Shown here piece by piece: positions 9,104 through 18,048 of a DNA stretch of 64,000 bases. The notes under the pieces were generated by a model, which was not told the DNA's origin, searched no databases, and saw nothing but the letters and a program-made list of their open reading frames with translations. The translations under genes and the position numbers were made by a program. Origin of the DNA: Nocardioides mangrovicus (lineage in GTDB: Bacteria > Actinomycetota > Actinomycetes > Propionibacteriales > Nocardioidaceae); the NCBI RefSeq assembly GCF_003674065.1, contig NZ_RDBE01000002.1, positions 31,829 to 95,828 on the forward strand, given 5' to 3'. Each line of letters starts with the position of its first letter. The stretch's first letter is position 1.

Positions 9104-10249
9104 ATGGTCACATCCCGTCACTGGTTCGTCGCCCTCGCGACCGGCTCGCTGCTCGCGGCCGCCACAGCCTGCGCGGCGCCCGGCTCCGACAGCGGCTCGT
9201 CCTCCTCCTCCGGCCCGATCAAGATCGCCGTGGTCGATGCCCAGAGCGGCCAGCTCAGCTCGCTGGGGGCGTGGGAGCTCAAGGGCGCCAAGCTCGCCGT
9301 GCAGCAGGTCAACGCGAAGGGAGGCATCGACGGCCGCAAGGTCAAGCTGTCGGTCTTCGACGACCAGGGCGACCCGACCACCGGCACCTCGATCGCCCGC
9401 AAGATCGTCAGCGGCGGCTACACCGCGATGATCGGCACCGCCGAGAGCGCGGTGACGCAAGCGATGAACCCGATTCTGAAGTCGGCCAAGATCCCCTCGA
9501 TCACCTCGGGCCAGGCCACCGCGATCACCGAGCTGGGCAGTCCGTACCAGTTCCTCAACGGGCCCACGAGCGCCACCTACGACAACACGCTCGAGGAGTA
9601 CCTGACCAAGACCAAGAGCTTCAAGACCTTCGCCATGATCACCAACAACGGCGGCTACGGGGTGGGCGAGCACGACGCGTTCACCGCGGCGCTGAAGGCC
9701 TCGGGCATCGAGCCCGTCGTCAACGACGTGGTGACGCCCGACCAGAAGGACTTCAGCGCGGTGCTGACCAAGATCCGCAGCAAGAAGCCCGATGTGCTGT
9801 TCATCGGCACCGAGGAGGTCGAGGCCGGCCTGATCGCCAAGCAGGCCCGTCAGCTCGGGCTCACCGCGGTGTTCGCCGGCTCGGCGCCGCTCTCGACGCC
9901 GGTGTACGTGCAGACCGCGGGAGCCGACGTCGCTGACGGCACGCTGGTGAGCACCCCCTATCTGAGCAACGACGCCACCGAGGCCTCGAAGGCCTTCGCC
10001 GCCGCCTATCAGAAGGCGTTCGGCGAGACCGCCGAGCTGCACGGGGCCAAGTCCTACGACGGCACCTCGATCTTCCTCGCGGCGCTGAAGCAGACGAAGG
10101 GCAAGGGCGGTCTGGCGATGGCCGACGCCGTGCGGGCGGAGAAGTACGACGGCCTGCTCGGCAGCTTCGACTTCGACGACAAGGGCGTCGGCATCCACCA
10201 GACCGTGATCGGCGTCATCTCGGGCGGCAAGCTCGGCCCGGCCAGCTGA
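9104..10249 (+). CDS. Branched-chain amino acid-type ABC transporter substrate-binding lipoprotein (LivK family)
   Basis: Encodes 381 residues. The N-terminus is a lipoprotein signal with ATAC and the lipidated Cys23, followed by a Ser-rich linker. The mature part begins IKIAVVDAQSGQLSSLGAWELKGAKLAVQQVNAKGG, the standard type I periplasmic-binding fold of the LivK family. It heads the importer genes of the island and would deliver the substrate to the two permease domains. LivK-type proteins also carry aromatic acids, urea and short carboxylates, so the family name does not fix the ligand. Confidence 0.9.
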   Translation: MVTSRHWFVALATGSLLAAATACAAPGSDSGSSSSSGPIKIAVVDAQSGQLSSLGAWELKGAKLAVQQVNAKGGIDGRKVKLSVFDDQGDPTTGTSIARKIVSGGYTAMIGTAESAVTQAMNPILKSAKIPSITSGQATAITELGSPYQFLNGPTSATYDNTLEEYLTKTKSFKTFAMITNNGGYGVGEHDAFTAALKASGIEPVVNDVVTPDQKDFSAVLTKIRSKKPDVLFIGTEEVEAGLIAKQARQLGLTAVFAGSAPLSTPVYVQTAGADVADGTLVSTPYLSNDATEASKAFAAAYQKAFGETAELHGAKSYDGTSIFLAALKQTKGKGGLAMADAVRAEKYDGLLGSFDFDDKGVGIHQTVIGVISGGKLGPAS

Positions 10250-10274
10250 CGACGCGACGAGGGAGGACCCTGGC

Positions 10275-11144
10275 ATGCAAGTCACGCTGCAGACGCTCGT
10301 CGGCGGACTGACCCTGGGCGCGATCTACGCCCTGGTCGCGCTGGGGTTCTCCCTGGTCTACCGCACGATGGGACTGGTCAACTTCGCGCACGGCCAGGTG
10401 GCGATGATCGGCGCCTTCACGATGTCGACCTTCTACATGACCGCGAAGCTGCCGTTCGTGCTGGCCATCGGCATCGCGGTGGTCGTGACCGCCGTGCTCG
10501 GCCTGGTGATCGAGCGGGTGCTGCGACCGCTGGAGGGCAAGGACTTCGACCTCATGCTCATCGGCACCATCGGCTTCGGGGTGATGCTCGAGGCGCTCGC
10601 GGTCGTCGTGTGGGGCGCCACCGGCCGGGCGGTGCCCTCGCCGCTGCACACCGCACCGCTGAGCGTGGCCGGGCTGAAGATCCAGACCTACAGCCTCCTG
10701 GTGCTCGTGGTGGCCCTGGTGACCACGGCGATGCTGGTCGGCTTCCTGCACAGGACTCGCGTCGGCGCGGCCATGCAGGCGGTGGCGATGGACCCCGAGG
10801 CGGCCACCTCGGTCGGCATCCACGTGGGCCGCAGCAACGCCATCGCCTTCGCGATCGGGGCCGGCCTGGCGGCCCTGGCCGGCGGGCTGGCCGGCCCGAT
10901 GCTCTACGTCAACGCCACGCTGGGCTCCACCATCGGCATCAAGGGCTTCGCCGCGGCGATCCTGGGCGGCTTCGGCAACATCACCGGCGCCATCGTCGGC
11001 GGGCTGGGGATCGGTGTGCTCGACGCCTTCGCCGCCGGTCGCTTCGGCGGCTACTCCGACCTGGTGGTGTTCCTGCTCTTCGCCGTGCTCATCATGGTCC
11101 GGCCCACGGGCATCTTCGGCGAGCGGACGGTGAACCGCGCATGA
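10275..11144 (+). CDS. ABC transporter permease, LivH family
   Basis: Encodes 289 residues and is nearly all membrane helices. It starts with TLVGGLTLGAIYALVALGFSLVYRTMGLVNFAHGQ, the LivH signature. The cytoplasmic EAA-like loop is AVAMDPEAATSVGIHVGRSN. A GGGAGG ribosome site lies just upstream of the ATG. Its stop overlaps the ATG of the fused LivM-LivG gene, so expression is coupled. It forms one half of the translocation channel. Confidence 0.92.
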   Translation: MQVTLQTLVGGLTLGAIYALVALGFSLVYRTMGLVNFAHGQVAMIGAFTMSTFYMTAKLPFVLAIGIAVVVTAVLGLVIERVLRPLEGKDFDLMLIGTIGFGVMLEALAVVVWGATGRAVPSPLHTAPLSVAGLKIQTYSLLVLVVALVTTAMLVGFLHRTRVGAAMQAVAMDPEAATSVGIHVGRSNAIAFAIGAGLAALAGGLAGPMLYVNATLGSTIGIKGFAAAILGGFGNITGAIVGGLGIGVLDAFAAGRFGGYSDLVVFLLFAVLIMVRPTGIFGERTVNRA

Positions 11145-13003
11145 GCCGTCGCCCGCTCACCCGCTCGATCGCCCGGCCGGCGCTGTGGGTCGTGGTCGGT
11201 GTCGTCCTGCTGGCGCTGCCCTACACCGTGGGCCCCTATCCCATCCACGTCGTCGACGTCACACTGGTCTTCGCCGTGCTGGCCATCGGGTTGGGCATGG
11301 CGCTCGGCCTGGCCGGTCAGATCAACCTGGCCCAGATCGCGTTCTTCGGCATCGGGGCCTACGTCCTGGCCATCGTCACCACCGACGCCGGCTGGGGCTT
11401 CTGGGCCGCCGCGGTCGTCTCGCTGCTGGCCAGCGTGGTGGCCGGGCTGGCGGTGGGGGTGCCGGCGCTGCGGGTGCAGTCGCACTACCTCGGCATCGTC
11501 ACGCTCGGGCTGGCGCTGGCCTTCACCAGCTGGGTGACCAACTCCTCGGTCACCCAAGGCGCCAACGGCATCTCCAACATCCCGGTGCCGCCGCTGCTCG
11601 GTGTCGACCTGTCATCGGAGTACCTCTACTACTACCTGGAGCTGGTGGTCTTCGTCGCCGGCCTGGCGTTCGCTCTCTTCGTGGTGCGCACCCGGCTGGG
11701 TCGCCGGATGCGTGCCATGCGCGACGACGCCATCGCGGCCGGCGCGCTCGGGGCCGACGTCCGCGTGCTGCGGCTGCTGGCCTTTACGGTCTCCAGCGTC
11801 TACGGCGGCGTAGCGGGCATCCTCTACGCCGGCTTGATCCGCTACGTCTCGCCGGACTCCTTCACCATCTCCACGATGTTCCTGCTGTTGGCCATGGTGG
11901 TCATCGGCGGCCGGCAGAGCATCGTCGGCTGCGTCCTGGGTGCGGTGGTGCTCTCCTTGGCCCGCGAGTGGCTCACCGACTTCGCCACCTACGCCCAGCT
12001 GGGCTACGGCCTGGTCGTGGTGCTGGCGGTGGTGTTCGCCCCCACCGGACTGGCCGGCCTGCCCGCCCGCCTCGGGCTGGGTCGTCGCCGCGACGGCGCG
12101 GAGCGGGGGGCGCTGCACGACTTCGTGCCCGGGCCCGCGACGGCGGCCGCGGTCTCCGACGCCGGTCCGGCCGACCTGCAGGTCGAGGGCATCGGCAAGA
12201 CCTTCCGCGGGCTGCGAGCACTGCACGAGGTGCGGCTGAGCGTGCCGGCCGGCGCCATCAAGGGCGTCGTCGGCCCCAACGGATCGGGCAAGACGACGCT
12301 GCTCAACGTGGTCAGCGGGCTCTACACGCCCTCCACGGGTGAGTACGCGGTGGGCGGCGTACGCGCCACGGCCCTGGGCCCCACCGCACTCTCCCGGCAC
12401 GGCGTGGCACGCACGTTCCAGAACCTGCGGCTCTTCGCCGACCTGACGGTGCGTGACAACGTGCTGTTCGCGCTCGACCGCAGCCGTAGCGCCGCGAGCG
12501 CGGAGTACCTGGTCTGGCCCGTGGGCGTCGTGCGCGACGAGCGGCGGCTGCGGGCCGAGGCCGAGGAGCTGCTCGCCGAGTTCGGCATCGCCGACTTCGC
12601 CGACCTCGCACCGCGCTCGCTGCCGTACGGCATCCAGCGGCGGGTCGAGCTTGCGCGGGCGGTGGCCACCGGACCGCGCATCCTGCTGCTCGATGAGCCC
12701 GCGGCCGGCCTCAACGGCCAGGAGGTGGCCCAATTGGCCCAGATCGTGCGCACCATCCGCGACCGCGGCGTCACCGTCGTGCTGGTCGAGCACAACATGG
12801 GCTTGGTGATGTCGCTGTGCGACGAGGTGGCCGTGCTGGCCAACGGGTCTGTGATCGCCGACGGCACGCCGGAGCAGGTGGTGGCCGACCCCGCCGTCGT
12901 CGAGGCCTACCTCGGCGACTCCTCCCAGCTGCGCGACCTGGTGCCCGACCAGCGGACCATCCGCGAGGCGGCGGGCGACGACGCCGAGGAGGTCAGGGCG
13001 TGA
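11141..13003 (+). CDS. Fused LivM-type permease and LivG-type ATPase
   Basis: Encodes 620 residues. Residues ~1-310 are a LivM permease (LAGQINLAQIAFFGIGAYVLAI and the RAMRDDAIAAGALGADV loop). Residues ~345-620 are an ABC ATPase with Walker A GPNGSGKTT near residue 378, the LivG-type stretch ARTFQNLRLFADLTV, and Walker B ILLLDEPAAGLNGQE. In most organisms these are separate proteins; a fused form exists in several actinobacteria. The usual LSGGQ signature is altered (SLPYGIQRRVELARA), as is common in LivG. Its stop overlaps the GTG of livF. Confidence 0.92.
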   Translation: MSRRPLTRSIARPALWVVVGVVLLALPYTVGPYPIHVVDVTLVFAVLAIGLGMALGLAGQINLAQIAFFGIGAYVLAIVTTDAGWGFWAAAVVSLLASVVAGLAVGVPALRVQSHYLGIVTLGLALAFTSWVTNSSVTQGANGISNIPVPPLLGVDLSSEYLYYYLELVVFVAGLAFALFVVRTRLGRRMRAMRDDAIAAGALGADVRVLRLLAFTVSSVYGGVAGILYAGLIRYVSPDSFTISTMFLLLAMVVIGGRQSIVGCVLGAVVLSLAREWLTDFATYAQLGYGLVVVLAVVFAPTGLAGLPARLGLGRRRDGAERGALHDFVPGPATAAAVSDAGPADLQVEGIGKTFRGLRALHEVRLSVPAGAIKGVVGPNGSGKTTLLNVVSGLYTPSTGEYAVGGVRATALGPTALSRHGVARTFQNLRLFADLTVRDNVLFALDRSRSAASAEYLVWPVGVVRDERRLRAEAEELLAEFGIADFADLAPRSLPYGIQRRVELARAVATGPRILLLDEPAAGLNGQEVAQLAQIVRTIRDRGVTVVLVEHNMGLVMSLCDEVAVLANGSVIADGTPEQVVADPAVVEAYLGDSSQLRDLVPDQRTIREAAGDDAEEVRA

Positions 13004-13740
13004 GCACCGACACCGATCGGGCGGTGGCCGCCGGCACGCTGCAGGTGCAGAACCTCGGCGTGCGCTACGGCGGTGTCACCGCCGTCGAGGGCTCCAGCTT
13101 CGAGGTGGCGCCGGGGGAGTGCGTGGGCATCATCGGCGCCAACGGCGCGGGCAAGACCTCCACGCTCAAGGCGCTGATGGGCCTGGCCCCCCGCACGGCC
13201 GACGCGCTGCGGCTCGGCGAGGTCGACCTCGCCCGGGTCAAGGCGCGGCACGTGGTACGCCACGGCATCGGCTACGTGCCCGAGGGGCGCCACGTCTTCG
13301 GCGGTCTCTCGGTGCGCACGAACCTCGAGCTGGGTGCCCACAGCCGTCGGTGGGACGACCAGGCCAAGGCCACGCTCGAGGAGGTCTACACGCTGTTCCC
13401 CGTGCTCCGCGACATGCGCGAGCGGCTGGCCGGGGCCCTCTCGGGCGGGCAGCAGCAGATGCTCGCCATCGGGCGCGCGCTCATGTCGCGACCACGGCTG
13501 CTGCTCCTCGACGAGCCCTCGATGGGGCTCTCCCCGAAGCTGGTGGGCGAGGTGCTCGACGTGCTGCAGGTGCTGCGCGGGCGTGGGCTGGCGATGCTGC
13601 TGGTGGAGCAGAACGCCTGGCTCACCTTCGAGGCCACCGAGCGCTGCCTGGTCATGCAGAACGGCGAGGTCGTGATGACCGGCCGGTCGGCCGACCTGCG
13701 TCACGACCCGGCCGTGCGGCGTCTCTACCTGGGGCTGTGA
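13000..13740 (+). CDS. ABC transporter ATPase, LivF family
   Basis: Encodes 246 residues from GTG 13000, overlapping the preceding stop (GTGA). It has Walker A GANGAGKTS, the LivF-type YVPEGRHVFGGLSVRTNLELGA segment, signature LSGGQQQMLAIGRALM and Walker B LLLLDEPSMGLSP. It pairs with the ATPase half of the fused protein to energise the importer. Its own stop overlaps the start of the DMT permease. Confidence 0.92.
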   Translation: MSTDTDRAVAAGTLQVQNLGVRYGGVTAVEGSSFEVAPGECVGIIGANGAGKTSTLKALMGLAPRTADALRLGEVDLARVKARHVVRHGIGYVPEGRHVFGGLSVRTNLELGAHSRRWDDQAKATLEEVYTLFPVLRDMRERLAGALSGGQQQMLAIGRALMSRPRLLLLDEPSMGLSPKLVGEVLDVLQVLRGRGLAMLLVEQNAWLTFEATERCLVMQNGEVVMTGRSADLRHDPAVRRLYLGL

Positions 13741-14621
13741 GGGCGCGGTCGCTGCTGGCCCTGCTCGGGTGCGGCGCCTTGTTCGGGCTGTCCTACGTCT
13801 TCGTGCGGGTGGCCGCGCCGTCGGTGGGACCGGTCGGCGTCACCGCCGTCCGCACCGTGGTCGGCGGCGGACTGCTGTGGGCGGTCGCCACCGCCCGGGG
13901 CCTGCACCTGCACCGGATCGGCTGGGCGTACGTCGGGCTGGGGGCGGTCTCGGCCGCGGTGCCGTGGTCGCTGATCGCGCTGGCCACAGCCCGCTTGGAC
14001 GCCGGCACGTCGGCGGTCGTCAACGCCTCCTCGCCGGTGTTCGCGCTGCTCGTGGGATCGGTGCTGGACCGGCGCCGTCCCACGGCCACGGGCCTGCTGG
14101 GCATGACGATGGCGCTGGGCGGCATCGCGGTGGTGATGTCCTCGCGCGGAGTCGGCCTGGGACCGGGCTGGCAGGTCGGACTGGTCGCCGGCGTGATCGG
14201 CGCGCTGGTCTTCGCCGTCGGCGGCTTCGTGGCCGCCTGCCGGTTCGCCGGGATGCCGGTGCTCGTCGTCGCCGCGGGCCAGCAGCTCGGTGCCGCTGCA
14301 CTGCTGGTGCCCGCGGCGCTGCTGCTCGTGGGATCCGGGCTGGCGCCTCGCCCGCACCCGACGGCCCACGCCGTGGTGGCCCTGCTGCTCCTCGGGGTGC
14401 TCGGCAGCGGCGTGGCCTACCTGCTGTTCTACTGGCTCATCGAGCACGAGGGGCCGGTGCGGACCGCCGTCGTCAACCTCGTGGTGCCGGTCTCCGGGGT
14501 GGTGTGGAGCGCGGTGCTGCTCGGCGAGCCCGTGGGGTGGTCCGACGCCGGCGGCGTGGTGCTCACCGCCGCCGGCGTCGCGCTGGTGCTGCGCCCAGCG
14601 CCGCTGCCCGAGGTGCCCTGA
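13737..14621 (+). CDS. EamA/DMT family permease
   Basis: Encodes 294 residues from GTG 13737, translationally coupled to livF. It has about ten hydrophobic segments in two EamA repeats. The first repeat includes CGALFGLSYVFVRVAAPSVGP; the second ends in VVNLVVPVSGVVWSAVLLGEP. DMT permeases export or import small metabolites. As the last gene of the importer operon it may release an intermediate or provide a second uptake route. It is convergent with the ThuA gene, only 6 bases away, with no clear terminator in between. Confidence 0.85.
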   Translation: MRARSLLALLGCGALFGLSYVFVRVAAPSVGPVGVTAVRTVVGGGLLWAVATARGLHLHRIGWAYVGLGAVSAAVPWSLIALATARLDAGTSAVVNASSPVFALLVGSVLDRRRPTATGLLGMTMALGGIAVVMSSRGVGLGPGWQVGLVAGVIGALVFAVGGFVAACRFAGMPVLVVAAGQQLGAAALLVPAALLLVGSGLAPRPHPTAHAVVALLLLGVLGSGVAYLLFYWLIEHEGPVRTAVVNLVVPVSGVVWSAVLLGEPVGWSDAGGVVLTAAGVALVLRPAPLPEVP

Positions 14622-14627
14622 TCGGCC

Positions 14628-15596
14628 TCAGCGGCAGAACGGCTCGACCCCGGAGACCTCCTTGATCCCGTTGACGACCAGCTGCTGGAAGTACTGCACG
14701 CCGGTGTCGGTGGAGGCGGGGTCGAAGTCGGTCTGGCCGTGACCCAGCGTCGTCATGAAGGCGCGGCCGCCGTCGTAGTACTGGCACCAGGCCACCGGGT
14801 GGTGGTCGCCGTGGCCGGGGTGGTGGTAGTTGCCCGTGACGCCTTGGGCCAGGGTCTTCTCGTCGACCTCGGCCAGCACGCGCACCTTGCTCGGGAACGG
14901 CACGAGGTTGTACCACTCGTCGGTGAAGTTCCAGCGCCGCGGGAGCGTGCCGGTGGCGGCGTCGCGGCGGTCGACGGTCTCGACCGTGCCCGCCTGGTAG
15001 GAGCCGTGGTCGTAGAAGTTGGCACCGCCCAGCAGACCCTCGTACCAGGGCCAGTTGTACTCGGTGCCGAAGGCGTTGTGGATGGCCACGAAGCCGCCGC
15101 CGCCGCGCATGTACTGGCGCAGCGAGGTCTGGGCGGCGTCGTCGAGGGCGTCGCGGCTGGTGGAGAGGAAGACCACGGCGTTGTACTTGAACAGCTGCGC
15201 AGGCGTGGCCAGCTGGGCCGGGTCCTCGGTCCAGTCGACGGTGAAGTCGTACTTCTTGCCCAGCGCGATCATGCCCTGCTGGGCGGCGTTGGCGTCGGTC
15301 AGCGGCGGGTCGAGACCCGGGCCGAGCGCGGACCCGAGGTTGGCGTGGCGCGGCCCGGCGGTGTGGGTGTAGACGAGCACCTTGATGCCGGCTGAGCTGT
15401 TGAAGTTCCCCCAGTCGTGGTAGCACGCCGGGTTGGTGCCCCGGCACACGCCGTAGTCGGGATCGCCGAGCTCGGTCGCGCCGCGCGCGGGTGGTCGGGG
15501 GTGGGCCGTGGCGGCGGTGGTTACCGCCACCGAGAGGGCGGCGGTGGCGACGAGCGATCCGGCGCCGAGCGCGATCTTGCGCAGTCTGGTGGGCAC
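14628..15596 (-). CDS. Secreted ThuA-domain protein
   Basis: Encodes 322 residues from GTG 15596, which has GGAG about 7 bases upstream; longer open frames upstream lack a signal peptide. The N-terminus is a Sec signal (RLRKIALGAGSLVATAALSV, then TAATAHP). The body is a ThuA-type glutamine-amidotransferase-like fold: VLVYTHTAGPRHAN, AVVFLSTSRDALDD, YMRGGGGFVAIHNAFGTEYNWPWYEGLLGG and RAFMTTLGHGQTDF. ThuA proteins are linked to sugar and polyol metabolism and occur in secreted multi-domain enzymes. It diverges from a PQQ-type dehydrogenase across 213 bases, so the two may act on the same extracellular carbohydrate or alcohol. Confidence 0.85.
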   Translation of the reverse strand: MPTRLRKIALGAGSLVATAALSVAVTTAATAHPRPPARGATELGDPDYGVCRGTNPACYHDWGNFNSSAGIKVLVYTHTAGPRHANLGSALGPGLDPPLTDANAAQQGMIALGKKYDFTVDWTEDPAQLATPAQLFKYNAVVFLSTSRDALDDAAQTSLRQYMRGGGGFVAIHNAFGTEYNWPWYEGLLGGANFYDHGSYQAGTVETVDRRDAATGTLPRRWNFTDEWYNLVPFPSKVRVLAEVDEKTLAQGVTGNYHHPGHGDHHPVAWCQYYDGGRAFMTTLGHGQTDFDPASTDTGVQYFQQLVVNGIKEVSGVEPFCR

Positions 15597-15809
15597 GAGC
15601 AGCTCCGTTTCCGAGCCGGTGCGAGGGGCGACGGACCGAGGCGACGCACCGTTCCGCCAGGCGGTCCGTTCGAGCCGAAACCCGAGGATTCGCCGGACCT
15701 TAGTCCCCGATCTTCGGCCGGCACAAGGGGTTGTGGTGAGCAGCGTCACAGGGCTAGCGTCCTGCTCAGCGGTTCATTCAGACCGCCTAGTGGTTTCTCG
15801 GAGGCTCTC

Positions 15810-17993
15810 ATGCACCGTCGTACGTTCCTGGCCGGCTCCACGGCCACCGGCGCCGCCCTGGTGGCGGGCGTCGTGACTCCCGACCCGGCGCTGGCCGCCG
15901 CGGCGCCCGAGGCGTTGACCGGGAAGCCCGCGCCGGCCCGGGCTCCTCGCCAGCCGCGCAGCTTCGGCCGGGTGGGTCGCGACTTCCCGAAGGTCGGCGG
16001 CGACTATGGCAACCAGAACCACACGCCACTGGCGCGGATCGACCGGCGCAACGTGCACCGGCTCGGCGGGGCCTGGCACGTCAACCTCGAGGGCGGCTCG
16101 ACCGCCTCGCCCCAGCAGAGCACGGTGGTGGCCGAGCACGGGGTGCTCTACGTGCAGACCACCCAGCAGCACGTCGTCGCCGTCGACGGCCGCACCGGCG
16201 AGGAGAAGTGGCGCGCCAGCGTCGGCACCGAGACCACCAACATGCGCGGCGTCGCGCTCGACGAGCACCACGTGTTCACCATCTCGGGGGAGAACAACGT
16301 CTACGCCCTGGACAAGCAGACCGGGGCGGTGGTGTGGAAGACGCTGCTGCTCACCGAGGACGCCGGCACCGGCGACACCGGCGGGTGCGACCCCACCAAC
16401 GGCCAGTGCGGCGGCTCGGTCGGCTCGCTGGCCGGCGCCGTCGTCTACTGGGACGGGCTGATCTACGTCGGCATGCAGGGCAGCACCGCGGGCGCGCGTG
16501 GTCGCGCGTACGCCCTGCACGCCGACACCGGCGAGCTCGCCTGGACGTTCTGGTCCGCGCCGGGACCCGGTGAGTACGGCCACGACACCTGGGAGGGCGA
16601 CAGCTGGAAGACCGGGGGAGCGGTGCCGTGGATTCACCCGGCCCTGGATCCCGACACCGGCACCGTGCTGTGGACCTTCGGCAACCCCTACCCGCGCACC
16701 AACGGCTCCACCCGTGGCGGCGACAACCTGTTCGCCAACTGCCTGGTGGCCCTGGACGCCAAGACCGGCCGGCGCAAGTGGCACTTCCAGTCGGTGCACC
16801 ACGACATCTGGGACTACGACAACGTCATGGCGCCGGTGCTGGCCGACGTGCGTGTGAAGGGCCGGCTGCGCAAGGTGGTCGTCTACGGCAGCAAGGTGGG
16901 CAAGTACTTCGTCCTCGACCGCACCAACGGCAAGCCCATCCAGGGCGTCACCGAGCGTGCCGTGCCGCAGGACCCGCGGCAGAAGACCGCCCCCACCCAG
17001 CCCGAGCCGGCCGGTGAGTCGTTCCTGCCGCAGAAGCCGCGCTTCGACAACGCCACCCGGCCGGTGCCGTTCTACCCGGTGGGCGGCGTCTTCGACACCT
17101 TCTGGGACCGCGCCACGATCATCTTCCCCGGTGCCGGCGGCGGCGCCGACTGGGGCCACGTGTCGTTCAACCCCGAGACCGGGTGGATCTACGTGGGCTA
17201 CGGCCTGATCAACTCCGCCTACTCCAACACCGTGGGCGGCCGGGTCAACACCGCGCGGCCGCTGGGCGAGTACTTCGGCGGCGGGATCGCCGCGGTCGAC
17301 CCGCGCGACAACACCGTGGTGTGGAGCATCGAGAAGGAGTGGTCGCTCGCGCACGGCAACGGCATCCTCACCACCGGCGGCGGTGTGATGTTCCAAGGCG
17401 GCCCCGACGGCCTCTTGCACGCCATGGACGACCGCACCGCCGACGTGCTGTGGAGCTTCCAGTGCGGTGCCGGCGTCCACACCAGCCCCATCGCCTACGA
17501 GGTCGACGGCGAGCAGTACCTGGCGGTCTTCGCCGGCGGCAACTCGCTGCCCTACCCCGACATTCCGCGCGGGGACCACCTGTGGGCCTTCAAGCTCGGC
17601 GGCCGGGTGAGCGAGGCCGCCACCCCGACGCCGCCCTCGAAGCGCAACCAGGTCCGCACCGCGCCGGTGACCGCGGCCGCGGCCGGCAACACCGTGACGC
17701 TGGGTCGGGTGTGGGACACCGCCACCGGCAAGCCGGGGACGACGGAGAACCTGGTGGCCCAGAACGCGATGTCGCCCCAGCACCTGACCGTGCCGAAGGG
17801 CACCACCATCACCTTCGTCAACCCGGCCGACAACGCCACGGCTCACGGCGCCGTCGCGTTCTTCGAGTACGAGTTCGACACCGGCACCCTGATGCCGGGG
17901 CAGAGCTTCCAGCACACCTTCGACCGCGCCGGGGAGTTCTTCTACAACGACCCGATCTACCCGCAGAGCACCGCCAAGATCATCGTCACCTAG
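15810..17993 (+). CDS. Tat-exported PQQ-dependent dehydrogenase-like beta-propeller with C-terminal cupredoxin-like domain
   Basis: Encodes 727 residues. It starts MHRRTFLAGS (Arg3-Arg4), a Tat signal, with a hydrophobic stretch and Ala-rich cleavage region. The propeller shows the quinoprotein signatures DTWEGDSWKTGGAVPW, VLWTFGNPYP and HHDIWDYD, typical of PQQ alcohol or glucose dehydrogenases. Residues ~640-727 form a plastocyanin-like domain that would act as an electron-transfer tail. However, the usual C-terminal Cys-His-Met copper loop is missing (FFYNDPIYPQSTAKIIV), and only one His (TAHGAVAF) is seen. A possible promoter is TTGTGG at 15731 with TAGCGT at 15755. No pqq genes are in the window. 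Confidence 0.82.
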   Translation: MHRRTFLAGSTATGAALVAGVVTPDPALAAAAPEALTGKPAPARAPRQPRSFGRVGRDFPKVGGDYGNQNHTPLARIDRRNVHRLGGAWHVNLEGGSTASPQQSTVVAEHGVLYVQTTQQHVVAVDGRTGEEKWRASVGTETTNMRGVALDEHHVFTISGENNVYALDKQTGAVVWKTLLLTEDAGTGDTGGCDPTNGQCGGSVGSLAGAVVYWDGLIYVGMQGSTAGARGRAYALHADTGELAWTFWSAPGPGEYGHDTWEGDSWKTGGAVPWIHPALDPDTGTVLWTFGNPYPRTNGSTRGGDNLFANCLVALDAKTGRRKWHFQSVHHDIWDYDNVMAPVLADVRVKGRLRKVVVYGSKVGKYFVLDRTNGKPIQGVTERAVPQDPRQKTAPTQPEPAGESFLPQKPRFDNATRPVPFYPVGGVFDTFWDRATIIFPGAGGGADWGHVSFNPETGWIYVGYGLINSAYSNTVGGRVNTARPLGEYFGGGIAAVDPRDNTVVWSIEKEWSLAHGNGILTTGGGVMFQGGPDGLLHAMDDRTADVLWSFQCGAGVHTSPIAYEVDGEQYLAVFAGGNSLPYPDIPRGDHLWAFKLGGRVSEAATPTPPSKRNQVRTAPVTAAAAGNTVTLGRVWDTATGKPGTTENLVAQNAMSPQHLTVPKGTTITFVNPADNATAHGAVAFFEYEFDTGTLMPGQSFQHTFDRAGEFFYNDPIYPQSTAKIIVT

Positions 17994-18002
17994 CCCCGCG
18001 GC

Positions 18003-18036
18003 GGCAGCGCTCGTCCGGTGCTCGGCCGGCGCTGCC
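18003..18036. terminator. Candidate bidirectional terminator
   Basis: An 8-bp perfect stem, GGCAGCGC at 18003-18010 pairing with GCGCTGCC at 18029-18036, sits in the 55-base gap between two convergent genes. It has no T-run, as is usual in GC-rich actinobacteria. The position between convergent genes is the main support. Confidence 0.45.
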
Positions 18037-18048
18037 ACCAGGTGAGCC

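Noticed and set aside
15597-15809. Upstream extension of the ThuA frame to an ATG at 15749
   Set aside because: The extension has no signal-peptide or family character, runs into the promoter region, and the GTG at 15596 has a ribosome site and begins a clear signal peptide.
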